From the NCBI GenBank assembly GCA_964016875.1, contig OZ024719.1:72487224-72551223 (forward strand): a DNA stretch of 64,000 nt, written 5' to 3'. Origin of the DNA: Fallopia convolvulus (lineage: Eukaryota > Streptophyta > Magnoliopsida > Caryophyllales > Polygonaceae). The notes under the pieces were generated by a model. The model was given only the letters and a program-made list of their open reading frames with translations, was not told the origin of the DNA and searched no databases. Both the position numbers and the translations under genes were made by a program. Below, in pieces: positions 21,260 to 32,665 of the stretch (positions are counted from its first letter, which is position 1; each line of letters opens with the position of its first letter).

Positions 21260-21675
21260 TTAAGGTTGGTTCCACTTGTAGAATTCATCACCAATTCTAT
21301 TTTCACCATGGATACCATCCTTGGTGGCTGACCATTGGCATCTCGTATCGCACCTCGGTATATGCTTTTGTTGGTAAAATGCATTCCATTCGGACCACCC
21401 TTTGTCGCTATTAACTCGACAAAAGAACAACGTATTCCCGAAGATGTTGGGACGAAACCCGAACTCGTAACTCTGCCCTGGCTTCAACAAATGATTACCT
21501 AAATCGTCGTCTTTTGATTTACAATGGACATTGATATCGGACCCGTCTCCCATGTTATTCGTGATTACGACGTGCTCTCTAGTACGAGGCCAGACTTTAC
21601 AAGTAGCCTCCTTTTTGTCAAGCAAAGGAGGATTGCCAATACAAGAATTGCCAACCTCATCACTTTCATGCTCAT
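21260..21675 (-). pseudogene. S-protein homologue (plant self-incompatibility S1 family) with apparent -1 frameshift
   Basis: The mature part, 21625-21260 (minus), reads ATCKVWPRTREHVVITNNMG, then INVHCKSKDDDLGNHLLKPG, FGFRPNIFGNTLFFCRV and IGDEFYKWNQP, with the conserved Cys pairs. Family members are small secreted proteins, 120-150 residues; the poppy founder is the stigma ligand of self-incompatibility and most others have unknown roles. A good signal peptide (MSMKVMRLAILVLAILLCLT, start 21675) lies directly upstream, but in a different frame. The two join cleanly if the run of five T at 21612-21616 (A on the sense strand) had one more base. So either a one-base deletion killed the gene or the assembly lost one base. 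There is no other in-frame start with a signal peptide. Confidence 0.8.
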
Positions 21676-21858
21676 CGTGGTTGATTGATTCGAAAATAAA
21701 CTACTAGTTATGTTCTTATTCTATATATACAAGTTCAATGCGAACTCTATGCCGGCAAGAATATTTTGTTTTAGGAAAATACCTCTTTTGAATTATTTAC
21801 CCCTCTCCAATCAATTGTCATTTGCCCAAATTAATTGTCTTTCCTAACATTGAAATTT

Positions 21859-21910
21859 CATTTAGTGTGTAATCTTTTTTTTTTGGTAGAACATTTAGTG
21901 TGTAATCTTT
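21859..21910. mobile_element. micro retro-insertion (14 bp between 19-bp direct repeats)
   Basis: CATTTAGTGTGTAATCTTT at 21859-21877 and 21892-21910 are identical and flank TTTTTTTGGTAGAA. Confidence 0.65.
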
Positions 21911-21994
21911 ATTTCGTACGTGTGCCATAATTAAGTAGCATGTCATATTTATAAGATTATCTCCCCGAATTAAGAGTATTGTGAACTATGTAGT

Positions 21995-22041
21995 AATATT
22001 GGTATCTTTTTGTTTTTGGTAGTAGAAATATTGTTATCTTT
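21995..22041. mobile_element. micro retro-insertion (about 17 bp between 15-bp direct repeats)
   Basis: AATATTGGTATCTTT at 21995-22009 and AATATTGTTATCTTT at 22027-22041 (one mismatch) flank TTGTTTTTGGTAGTAGA. Confidence 0.55.
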
Positions 22042-22391
22042 GACTAATGTAAGTTGTGCAAATTAAAATTTTTATTCCCTAATTTAAATAAAAAAATAAG
22101 CTTTAAACATTAGTAAAATATTTAAAAAAAAATCTTGTTACCAATTAAAACAATGGAGTAAAGAAGGAATTGTAATTCATAAGGAGGGGAGTAGTATATT
22201 GTGAGCCCTAGCTAAATAGTGAAGTTGAATTTTGGAGGAAGCATGAAAACGAAGACTTTGATTTAATTTCCTTTTTAATATTATTCTAAAAATTATATCT
22301 ATATCTCGTCTAGAATCCGCCTAACTCAGATGTTTTAAAAATTAAAACTCTTAAATAAGGACATAATTCAATTATCAATGTACGTCTGGAG

Positions 22392-22733
22392 TAGAGCTGT
22401 CAAAAGTTGGCCGAATCCACCAACCCGACCTGAAACGCCCGATAATTTCTGGGTCAAGACCCGAGTATTTGAACCTGAAATCCGAAATCGACCGAACCCG
22501 AAACTCGTTGGGTTATTCGATTTAGTATATTAATGGAATTTTTAAATTGTATTTTGAAAGTTATAATATATTTTAATTAAATATTATTATTTAATTAAAA
22601 ATTAAATTTAATAATTATAAAAAAGAAGATATTTTGGACCCGCTATAACCCGACCCGATTAACCCATAACTCATAACGAAACCAAACCTGATTTAACCCG
22701 AACCTGCCCAACCCGACCCGATTGACCTATCTA
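22392..22733. mobile_element. hAT-like MITE
   Basis: Left end TAGAGCTGTCAAAAG; right end, inverted, TAGATAGGTCAATCGGGTC. GACCCG arms surround an AT-rich core. Flanks GTCTGGAG (22384-22391) and CTCCGGAG (22734-22741) agree at 6 of 8 bases. Confidence 0.65.
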
Positions 22734-22979
22734 CTCCGGAGGAATGTATTTGCTTCAAAGTGTACTGTAATTCAATTATTCGCTGGAGAATTCATGTTTG
22801 GTGAATTACAGCGAATAAATGTTTGATGATTTAAATAGGTTGTGAACATTTGACACAAAGTAATAAAAAATGTATTTTTATCAGAGAAATTCTGCAAAAG
22901 CACGTAGATTGCACAGACCTTCAAATCTTTTGTATACCAAAACTCTGCAACAAACTGGCCAGCTTCTTCGTTACTCTCC

Positions 22980-24640
22980 GCTATTGTTCCTCTTTCCTCT
23001 ATGCTACCGCCTCTCACTCTATCACCGCTCTGATCTACATCTTCTCTTTCTCCATGTTTACACAGCCCCTCTTTTTGTTCCTTTGAAGAGAAAGTCTTTC
23101 ATCGTCGGTATATCATCTCTGCCGTTAGTGCTAGGGTTTCGTAGAAGCTTCTGGCAGAAAGGGCGTAGACGTCTGATTTCTCATGGTTGGGTGGATCCTT
23201 TGCTTTTTCCCTTGTCAATTGGGTGTTGTTGTTGCCGGTTGCTTTAGATTTTGCTGTTGATTTTTGATCTTATTTTGATTTAGGGTTTCAATTTGCAGGC
23301 TTTTGAAGAAGATAGAGAGAGATGAAGAGGGATCGAGAAGATGTGTAAGTTTCCCATCGTTCTTTCTTTCATAATTCGAGATGAGCAGTGTTTTAATGAC
23401 AAACTATCAGCAGTGACTAATATTGGGATGCATTCAAATCAACTTATTGATCTTCTTATCTTCGATTTATGTATTCTGGTATGATGTGAAGTTGCCTCTT
23501 TTTCTCTCATTAACATTGATCTATGTTAATCAGGAATCTGAGGGTAAAATGCCCATTTATTCCCTTCAGAGACAAGATTTGATCTTTCAAGCAGAGCCCT
23601 ATCTGGATTTATCCCTTGATTAGCCTGTCTTCTGCTTCCTTTGAGTGCACATAGTTTAGCTGAACTTTCTACCTTCTTCTCCCTGATAATTTGTGAAATT
23701 TAGGTTTAAATTTGTATTGCCCAGGGGTCATATTGCATTTGAAGTTGAATACATGGCACATTCAGTGATGCCACATTGCTCAAATATTACATTATAATTG
23801 AATTCACAGCTTGCTTATTGAAATATTGAACCCAATAGATATTCTGAAAAGATATCATCACTAGAAAAATGAAGATGTTGCTACCTTCACAAAGAATTTT
23901 GGTTTTGGCTACTTTGGAGTTGCTTCTCTTATGTAAACAGTTTACAGGGAAAGCGCTTATCTAGTAATCGCTAGCATTCTGTGGATGACAGTGTATTGAG
24001 AAAAGAAAAATTACGCACATAGGGTGTTCTTGTTCTGTTAAATTCCATGGGCATAGCTATTTCAATGTCTAGGGGTATCTTTCTGTTTGTGTGCTTGCTC
24101 TTTTACTTGTATACTCTGATGTTTTTTGGAATTATCTTCTTCTGTTTTGTTTTCTCTATAAGTTGCACAGACATGGAAATGAAAGTGGACTCTGAAAAAC
24201 TAAAATGCATGAGGATATTTTTAAGGGAGGCACCGCCATTTTATGATCAGGTTCATTTTAGGATAGGTGAAACTTGAAAGGAGAAAGAAATGCAACATGC
24301 TTTGGTCTTTATTGAATTCTAGAAACATCTATAAGAAATGTGCCCTTTTCTATTTGCTTTCTTTCTTAAAGTTCATGAGCTTCAAAACATGTGATCAGAA
24401 GCCTTATTGTAACAATTGCAACACGTTCAGTGTCATCTTTTCATTGAGAATTTCCTTCGACAAGAGTGACTGTTTACTTCTTTTTTTTCTTTCTTTCAGG
24501 TTGATACAAATCAAGATGGACAATTAAGTTGGTGTCTTGTGTTTTGAATTGAGAGCTGCTGGTTTCAATTTCATCGACGACAGAAAGAGTGATTAGAAGA
24601 ATAGAATGACTATGTTGGATCATGTACAATTAAGTTGGTG
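22980..24640 (+). other. possible spliced transcript of unknown coding status
   Basis: The region looks like a plant 5' leader: CT-rich DNA, TAGGGTTTCG and TAGGGTTTCAATTTGCAG acceptor-like sites. It then has ATG at 23322 (MKRDREDV) running into a good donor, GATGT|GTAAGT, at 23344. A candidate next exon follows TTAATCAG at 23533, but its reading frame stays open for only about 20 codons in any frame. Further exon-like pieces with acceptors lie near 24165 (TTGCACAGACATGGAAATG) and 24500 (TTCTTTCAG). No protein family is recognised. It could be a short-peptide gene or a long non-coding RNA. Confidence 0.3.
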
Positions 24641-25360
24641 TCTTGTGTTTTGATTTTTGCTGGACTTAAGTTGGTTAACTTGATATGGGATTTGTTCCTT
24701 TTATGCTCTAATAGGTAGTTCCGGATTTATGGTTTTGGGTTATATGCTAATATCCTGGTTTTACTTTGTGCTTTGTGATTTGGAGTTGAGGAACATGGTA
24801 AATTTGCATGGTGCTTTGTGATTTTTGCACGGTTGATGTCTGCTTCTTTTGGCTGGAATCTGGTTCTTCTTATTCTTTTTGCCTCTTTTTTTTGTAAAGA
24901 AATCGATTTAGATGCTGATTAATGGATGGATTAAATGAATTGCATCTTCAGCTGAAAACAAAATATAACTACTACCGGTCATTTAAATATATAACTCTAC
25001 CGGTCATTTAAATACTACATTCTATCATACTTGTGTATAAAAAGATTTGTAAACCCCAAATTGAAAACAAAATTTAATATAAACGCCTCCCAACTAGCAA
25101 GGGAAATAGGAGTCCATTGTAAAATGTTCTTCTCTATTTTCTATCCCAACAAAAATCGGTAAAAAAGAATTTTTTAGGTAAGTTGTTTGCCTATGTGTAC
25201 AAGGAATATTTTTTTGTCTTCACCGACTATCAAGATTAAAAAAAAATTGATTTTCTTCTAAAAAACACATCAAAATAAGTAGCAATCCAATTTACCAAAA
25301 AATACTGAGTTTTGGAGATTTTTCCTCAAATAAATCAATCCTCCTTTCAAGCTGATCCTG

Positions 25361-25745
25361 TGGGCTTTTTGTATCGTTTTGGAGTTGAGTTGGATTGGAT
25401 TGAGTCGTGTCTGGTCGAAGTCGAGGTTAAGGTTGAGCTTGCTTCCTGAAGATCCCTCATCTAGGTGGGGGCAACGTCGAGAAAGTTTATTATGCACACC
25501 ACGATGAAGATGACCCGTTTTCTCTGCATACTGGCAGTGCTACGTTTTGTTATGCTTGGCTCACCCATCCCGTCCTATTTGCTAGCTTATGGTTGCCTAT
25601 GGCCTATGGGTGTCTTCTTTGCTTTTTAGGATTACTTTGTGTTTTTGCTCTCTTATCGGCTTGTCTGATTGCCGATTGTTTCGGCCTCTCGATCTACCAG
25701 GCATGTCTGGTATATTGAATTCCTTTCCTTATAAAAAAAATCGAG
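25361..25745 (+). mobile_element. possible LINE 3'-terminal remnant
   Basis: A G/T-rich stretch with an open frame ending SIYQACLVY-stop, followed by GAATTCCTTTCCTTATAAAAAAAA, which looks like a LINE 3'UTR and poly(A) tail. It has no domain I can identify. The surrounding 24640-26180 is otherwise AT-rich DNA with no gene seen. Confidence 0.3.
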
Positions 25746-26184
25746 AAATTTTAATTTTTGAACAAACTTGAGCCTGTCTTTATTTGAGATTTTTTATGTT
25801 TTATTTTTTTTTACAAAATGTGAATGTCTTTCTTCGAATTTTGTCAATTTTATTTTTTTTAATTAAAATAGTACTTATTAATTAGAAAGGAATATAAAAA
25901 CCCCATTGAAAATTGTTTTTGTGCACATAAATTGAAATTTTCAATCAAAAAGTACTTGATTAACCGACATTTGTTTTATAATACCCAAATGTCAAAATTT
26001 TATTTTTGTTGATATCCAAATATTTAAATATTTTATATACCCAAATGTTAAAAGATAACTTTTTTGTAAAACCAATTTGGTTAGCGTTTCGGCCCTTCAA
26101 ATTCTTTATAAAGGCTCTTCAAATTTTTTTATTATAAAGTACAAAAAAATACTATACTATGGTCATTTTTTTCATTGTTATCGG

Positions 26185-26604
26185 TAGAGCTGTCAAAAGC
26201 TGACTAGATAAAAAAAATCGATCCGAATTGTTCGAAAAATATAGGATCAAGACCTGAAAATTTGAACTCGAAACCCAAAATAAACTGAACATGATAGACT
26301 TGACACCTGTTGGGTTCAAACTCGAAACCAGTTGGGTTGACCCGATTTGTTATATTTTTAGAATATATGTAATATATTTTATATTAAAATATATATAAAT
26401 AATAGATTATTATTAAATATCATTTAAAAAAAAATTAATAATTGTAAAAAATTGATTTTCTTGACCCGTTGGGTCGACCCCACCAGCCGAAAACGCACAA
26501 TAACACGACCCGACCTGCTCGAAAACTTACAATGACGCGACCCGATTTGATTGGTGACTCGTTACGACCCGAACCCGATCTGACCGACCCGTTTGACACC
26601 TTTA
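26185..26604. mobile_element. hAT-like MITE
   Basis: Left end TAGAGCTGTCAAAAGC; right end, inverted, TAAAGGTGTCAAACGGGTC. Flanks GTTATCGG (26177-26184) and GTTACCGA (26605-26612) match at 6 of 8 bases. GACCCG-rich arms surround an AT-rich core. Confidence 0.65.
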
Positions 26605-26650
26605 GTTACCGATGAGAAGGAATTAGGTCTATTTGGTGGTTTGGTGCAAA

Positions 26651-26954
26651 TAGATCTGTCAATCGGGTCGGGTCGGGTGGGTTCGGGTTCGGTCATTTCG
26701 TGTTAATTATGGGTCATGAGTCAATCGTGTCGGGTTTTAGCGGATTTTCGGTCGGATCGGGTTGACCAGCGGATCTAAAATCTCTTTTTTTTTCTTATGA
26801 TTATTAAAATCAATTTTTAATTAAATAATATTGTTTAATTATAATATATTATTTTTATTTATTTTAATAATAAAATATATTATAAGTTTCAAAATAAATT
26901 TAAAAAATTCTATAAATATAGTAAATCGGTCAACCCAACGAGTTTCGGGTTCTA
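26651..26954. mobile_element. hAT-like MITE, probably damaged
   Basis: Starts TAGATCTGTCAATCGGGTCG, has an AT-rich core, and ends near CAACCCAACGAGTTTCGGGT. It has the same build as its neighbour 47 bp away, but no target duplication is seen. Confidence 0.45.
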
Positions 26955-27703
26955 GCAAAAGAAAAATAAAAAAAAAGAAAAACCTATTATTTAATGGAAA
27001 GTATTTTTTTTAATTAAAAAAACAAAAAAAAATTTAAAAAAATAAAAAAAACCTAACTTCTTCAGAGTTCACACTCGCTTGTCTTTCTCACTGACTCCTC
27101 TCGTCATTCCTCGTTCTCATTCTTCATTCTCTCCGACTCGAGCCCTCTCCAGCTCTCTTACTCGATCCCTCTTCGCCGGAATCTTCGTGCGCTCGCCCGC
27201 TCCGGTAGCCTGTCGCCGCCGCCGCTCAGCCTAGCTAGCTACAAGTTAGTAATCAATCTCCAATCTCCACTTAATCCTTCGAATTTTCTCACTTAACTTG
27301 ATAATTCATCGTACATTTTCAATTATTTGAGTACTTTGTGTTTAATTTTGTCGTTGAACAGCTGAATTCAGTGGCTAGTTGTGTGTTCCGGTCCCATATT
27401 CATATACTTGTATGGACAAGTTAGAAATGGAAGTTAGAAATTGAGTTTGCTGAATGGGTCTTTGATTCTTTATTGTTTATTGATGTTTGCTGAATGGTTG
27501 AATGGGAAATTACACGTTTGATTTCTAACTGTGTGTGATTTAATTAATCTATAGAAGATCATTCAAGCTTCCAATTAGTAGTTTATAAAATAACCTTGAC
27601 AAGGATGCTACATAATGAAAAAAAAATGTATTTACTTGCTTTTATCTGACCAAAGGATCTTCAGAACTTGTATTTGCAACTCCGCTTCTCCAATTATGAT
27701 TTA

Positions 27704-27803
27704 ATTGAGCAGAACACACAACGGGAAAGTGGTATTTAAAAAAAATAATCCGGAACACACAACGGGAAAGTGGTATTCATGCACTTTGTGTGTTCTGCTC
27801 AAT
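27704..27803. repeat. 17-bp perfect inverted repeat enclosing a ~25-bp direct repeat
   Basis: ATTGAGCAGAACACACA (about 27703-27719) and TGTGTGTTCTGCTCAAT (about 27787-27803) are exact inverse complements. Between them GAACACACAACGGGAAAGTG occurs twice, separated by TTTAAAAAAAATAATCCG. It lies about 110 bp before the YSL start codon. Confidence 0.75.
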
Positions 27804-27914
27804 AAATCACACACATGCACTTTGTCCGGTCCAGACCGGGATTTATTGCATTTATATTATTTGACTATATTCACGCACTTTTATGATTTACAGGTTACTT
27901 GAGTATCTTGTTCG

Positions 27915-30900
27915 ATGATTCGTCGTCGTATGCCATCCTCGATAGTCAGGGAGGTTCATCAGGACGATCCTCATGTTTTGGTTCTTGAGATTGTCGATAC
28001 GAGTTCCGACCAGGAGTATCATACTAGAGATAGCTCATCGCTTCCTTCTACACCATTGCTCGAGCATGAGATAGTACTCGAGGAGGTCGGTACTATTGCT
28101 TTGCAGCTTGAGATTGTCGACCCGAGCCCTGACCAGGAGTCTCTTACAGGAGAGATCATTGAGCCGAGCTCAGACCAGGAGTACCTCTCGGCACATGATT
28201 GCTCATTTCATTCTACTCCACGGCGTGAGGCAGAGATCCCTGAGCCGAGCTCAGACCATGAGTACCCCACCTCTCACGATTCTTCGCTCCACTCTACTCC
28301 ACAGCGTGAGCCAGAGATCACCGAGCTGAGCTCAGATGATTCTTCGTTGAGTTCTACGCCACAGCATGAGTCGGAGATCATTGAGTTGAGCCCAGACCGA
28401 GAGTATCATACCAGCGATGGCTCATCATTCCGGTCTACGCCATCACACGAGTCTGAGATCGTCGAGATGAGCTCAGTCCACGATTATATCACCAGACATC
28501 CTAAGCTCACCATTGAGGAGCAATTTAGAGATGTAGTGGTCCCGCCTTGTAGAGACCAAGTGACTTTGCGGGCATTTGTTATCGCCTTCGCCTTGAGCAT
28601 GATCCTTACTTTTATCTCCATCAAGACGAACCTCACAACAGGAATGATTCCAAATTTCACTTTTTTGGCCACGTCACTTGATTTGTTCTCACCCATTACT
28701 GGATGTGTCTTGCCAACAAATTTGGCTTTCAGTCTAGGCCATTTACAAGACAAGAGAACAACATAATTCAGACCACCGCTGTTATGGCAGCTGAGGTAGC
28801 CTTTAGTGGTACGTATGCTTTTTTCTCCCTTCAATTTCATTCTCGAAGTTAATTTATGTTACAATTTAATCTGAGACTTTGTGTAAGCAATGATGTAAAA
28901 CGAGTGTTAGAGTAAAATAAAACGGACTAATCTCGACCATTGAATCATATTTATAACTTTTGTATTTCATATTTCAGTATGATATATTCATAGTTTTATC
29001 CTTGCATATAATTTTGAGTTGCATATTTATATTTTATTTGAGTGTATTATTACTTTTATTATAATTGTATTCATACTTTTAAGTTGTATATTCATATATT
29101 TAAGGTTAATATTCACATTTTTAAAGGAGATGAAATATGATGCATGGATCTAAATTTTGATCCAATAATCTAAATTAATTTGTTCTTTATTATTCTAAGA
29201 CTCGTTTTACCTGAACTTAAATATGAATTATATTTCTTATAATCTACCTTTATTATTTAGATTATATTTCTTATATGTCGTGGTATATATTATATTAATT
29301 TTCAAATGTCTTTAGATATTTCTACTAAACTTTCATGGGGCATCCTCATGCTCATTGGCTTTTATACACTGCCTTTGAGATGGATTTAGTTTTTATATCA
29401 ATTTTGATGTATTCTAACTTAATTCAATTATTATTGTCACATAGCTTAATTTCAGTTTTTATTGGGTCTATCGAGTGTACTCTCTTTGGGAAGGGTGCCC
29501 CATCTTGACCCCCAGATTCCGCTGTAACGGAGTCTCACTCGATCAATGATGATGATGATGATACTAAATTGTCCTCTTTGATTATTATTTTTTTTTGCTC
29601 TTTTGCCTTATAAACACATTAGTTAGGAAATTAATCCAAGTACTTTATATTTATGAAACTATTTTTTACATATAATAAATTACTAACTAAAAATATGTAC
29701 ACAGGAGGTTTTGGTTCTTATTTGCCAGCAATGACTCCATATGTTTCCAAGCAACTTGGTGAAGATGAATACACAGATTTGATGGATCTATCGCTCCAAT
29801 GGATTTATCCATTTATATTTTCTGTGAGCTTTGCATGTATTCCTTTGACAATTATCTTCTACAAGGTAATTGAAAAACACAATTTTGAATTTGGTTTACG
29901 TAATAATTTATAAAACTGTTTAGATAGCCTAAGCCTTGTAATAACTTAGATTATTTGTTAATTTGTCTTGTCTCTTCCAGCCCCTGATTTCAAAGCTTAG
30001 ATTAGATTATCCAAGTGGCAAGGCAGCCGGAGAATTAATCAACAGTTTTCACATCCCACAAAGTTTAAAGTCAATCTGGTAAGATTTTGTTTATTGCTCT
30101 CTTAATTAATTAAAAGTATATGAGTATATTTAATTATTAATTAATATTGAAACAATATGTATATTAATGATATAGGAGGCGAACTTTTCTATTGGCATGT
30201 TCCTCTGTTGGTAGCATCGTATGGACATGTTTCAAATGGTTTGGTGCAAAAGAAAAAGGATGTGGAATCAACAATTTTCCCACTTTTGGTGTTAATGCTT
30301 ACAAAAAAAGGTGGGTACACATTTTTAATATTTTATAACATGATGAAAATTGTGGTTAGTTTTTTCTATTTAAAGTTTCTAATATGTTAGTCTACTTATT
30401 TCTATTAAATGCATGTCCAGGCTTTTCTTCGACTCCTCAGCTACTTATGTAGGGATTGGGATGATAACCCAAGGATCGACCTACTCTTTTATGTTTGGAG
30501 CTTTGTTGGCTTGGGTGGTTATTTGGCCTCGGATTAGTGCTCAGAAAGGCAACTGGTATAAAGCAGATCTTAGCGAAAATGATTTTCATGGTTTACAAGG
30601 ATATAAGGTAAGCCCTAGTTATCTATTATATTTTGTGTTTGTTTTGTGAACTTTTAATATCATATTATAAGTGTTGTTCTTATAGGGTTCGACAAAAACC
30701 AATCTTGATTGGATTTTTGGATTGGACCGATAGAGACCAGACCGAACTGGGAGAGACTGGACCGGACTAGTCTCGACATAAAACTATTGGTTATCTATTA
30801 TATTTTTTGAACCGGCTTGAAAATGAATGTTATTTTATTTCCTTAATTAACTATTCTAACAAAGGAACTCAACATAATTTTTCTTATTTTCTTAAAACAT

Positions 30901-32191
30901 TTTAAAACAATTATTGTAATTTGATGGTCTTTAGTTTAGTAGCTAGTATACGAGTGTGAGTAATAACATCTTCTTATCATACTGTATTTAGTTAGTTGGA
31001 TTTTACTTTTCTATATTTAAGTTTGTATCTTCTTTGCAAAAAACTCATCCCATTAATACACCTTTTAGTTTGACCTTAAAATTAGTACATAAGCATAATG
31101 TGAAAAAGACTAATCGATTTTTGTTGATTTCACAGGTTGCCATATCTATTGTTATGGTACTTGCCGATGTTTTATACATGATTTTCAAGTTGGTTTGCCA
31201 AGCTATCATTGAGAAGTACACCAAGTGCAAGGCTTCAACTCACCTTCTGCCATCACGGACACTTCCTCCAATGTCATTTGATGATGAGACGAGGGAGAGA
31301 TACTTCGCACAAGGCCCCAATGGGACATGGACATGGAAGGTAGCAGTCCTTGCCTACATAGCGATTGGTATCATATCTTTCTTCGTTATAGCAAATATAA
31401 TCCCTGATTTCTATTGGTATCAATTCGCGCTATTGATGGCCATTGCACCCATTTTGGCGTTTTTCAATGCCTATGGAAGTGGGGTCACAAATTGTTCCAT
31501 GGCGAGCTCTTATGCTAGAGTGATCGTCTTTAGTTTGGCTGCCTGGGCTGCGGGTACAGGCGGGGTCTTCTTGAGCCTGCTAGGATGCGGTGTAATAACA
31601 AGTGTCGTGTCCACAGTAGCAGTCAACACACACGACATGAAAGCTGCCTATATGACCCTGACGTCCCCTAGAGCAATGATGATAGCCCCAATAGTTGGGG
31701 CCTTATACGGATGTCTTCTTAGTCCTGTGGTCTTTCACATATTTTCGAAGGCCTTTTCTGACATAGGTAGCCCAGGATCCGACTACCCTGCACCTAATGG
31801 ATTACTTTATAGGCTGATGTCGGACCTAGGAGTTGAAGGCTGGAATGCCCTCCCATCACATTGCCTTACCTTATGTTTGATTGCATTCATTACATCCTTT
31901 GTACTCAGCATGATCAAAGATCTTGGAAAGATCCACCAAAAGTCTTGGGCTGAGTATATTCCCCAGCCAATGACAATGGCGATCCCGCTCTACGCTGGTG
32001 GCTCCTTTGCTATTGACATGTTCGTCGGGAGGGTTATCTTGCTTATCTGGGGCCGGATAAATGAAGCTAACTTAGAGAAGTATGCAAAGACTTTTGGTTC
32101 AGGGCTTATGGTGGGGGATGGATTATGGACGATCTTCGGTTCAGTGTTGGCTATTCTTGGAGTGAAGCCTCCAATGTGTATGAGAGTTTAG
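27915..32191 (+). CDS. divergent YSL (yellow stripe-like) oligopeptide/metal-chelate transporter with repetitive N-terminus and apparent -1 frameshift
   Basis: Exons: 27915-28808, 29705-29865, 29981-30078, 30176-30310, 30421-30607, 31136-32191; about 843 residues once the shift is bridged. YSL/OPT proteins move metal-nicotianamine or phytosiderophore complexes across membranes. Family blocks: KTNLTTGMIPNF, RPFTRQENNIIQTTAV, GGFGSYLPAM, LRLDYPSGKAAGELINSFH, FPTFGVNAYK, DSSATYVGIGMI, FHGLQGYK, SPGSDYPAPNGLLYR, GVEGWNALPSHCLTLC, GDGLWTIFGS and GVKPPMCMRV. Residues 25-190 are tandem copies of a 27-residue unit (EIxEPSSDxEYxTxHDSSxHSTPxxE), absent from usual YSLs. After FTFLATSLD (about 28680) the homologous frame continues one base over, at FVLTHYWMCL; one extra T in the TTT at 28682-28684 would bridge it. 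The highly conserved ICPHxVN stretch is replaced here (ITQGSTYSFM). It is a real but diverged paralogue, either recently broken or carrying an assembly error. Confidence 0.85.
29500..29565 (+). mobile_element. retroposon 3' end with (GAT)n tail, in YSL intron 1
   Basis: CATCTTGACCCCCAGATTCC GCTGTAAC... ends GATCAATGATGATGATGATGA. The same 40-bp block recurs at 49908-49953 with a (TTG)n tail. Triplet tails are typical of RTE-clade LINEs and their SINE partners. Confidence 0.5.
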
Positions 32192-32534
32192 CAATATGAC
32201 TATTGTATGTTATCATTGTTAGCCTTGTAGTACTATTTTGTGTATGATGGTAAGATACTGCAAGTTGTATATTTGGAATTGATGAAATGAGTTGATCGAT
32301 CAATATGTATTCCGTTGTTGAGCAAAAAAATTCAGTTTCATATTTCTTATTTGCTAGGGACTGATTACAACTTCAGTGAGCATTGACTTTTAAATTTAAG
32401 AAGACTCCCATTAGCAGTGACATAGCTAAAGCTCTTCAAACCACATAGCAAATCAAATGAGAGAATTAATTGCAAATTAATGATGAGCCACTGTTGGATA
32501 CACTTTTATATGAATAAAGCCTAAAGTTCATACT

Positions 32535-32604
32535 GTGGAGGCATAGAATTTGGCATGAGGAACATTCACAATGAGTTCAGTGGGCAATTCAGTACCAACA
32601 TACC
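32535..32604 (-). pseudogene. possible orphan terminal exon
   Basis: On the minus strand, after the acceptor-like ATATGTGCAG at about 32604, a frame reads YVGTELPTELIVNVPHAKFY ASTV-stop. Its composition is protein-like, but I cannot place the family and find no neighbouring exon. The block CCTGCACATATGGA just beside it recurs at about 35787, on the far side of the LTR element. Confidence 0.25.
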
Positions 32605-32615
32605 TGCACATATGG

Positions 32616-32665
32616 AATAATGGAATTTAGTGTTTTTTTTCTGGTGAAGAATAATGGGATTTAGT
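32616..32665. mobile_element. micro retro-insertion (18 bp between 16-bp direct repeats)
   Basis: AATAATGGAATTTAGT (32616-32631) and AATAATGGGATTTAGT (32650-32665), with one mismatch, flank GTTTTTTTTCTGGTGAAG. Confidence 0.55.

Noticed and set aside
27060..27380. 5' part of a further gene upstream of YSL
   Set aside because: It resembles the leader-like repeats at 16.7-19.2 kb but no coding exon follows before 27915; recorded only as a repeat relative or a possible YSL leader.
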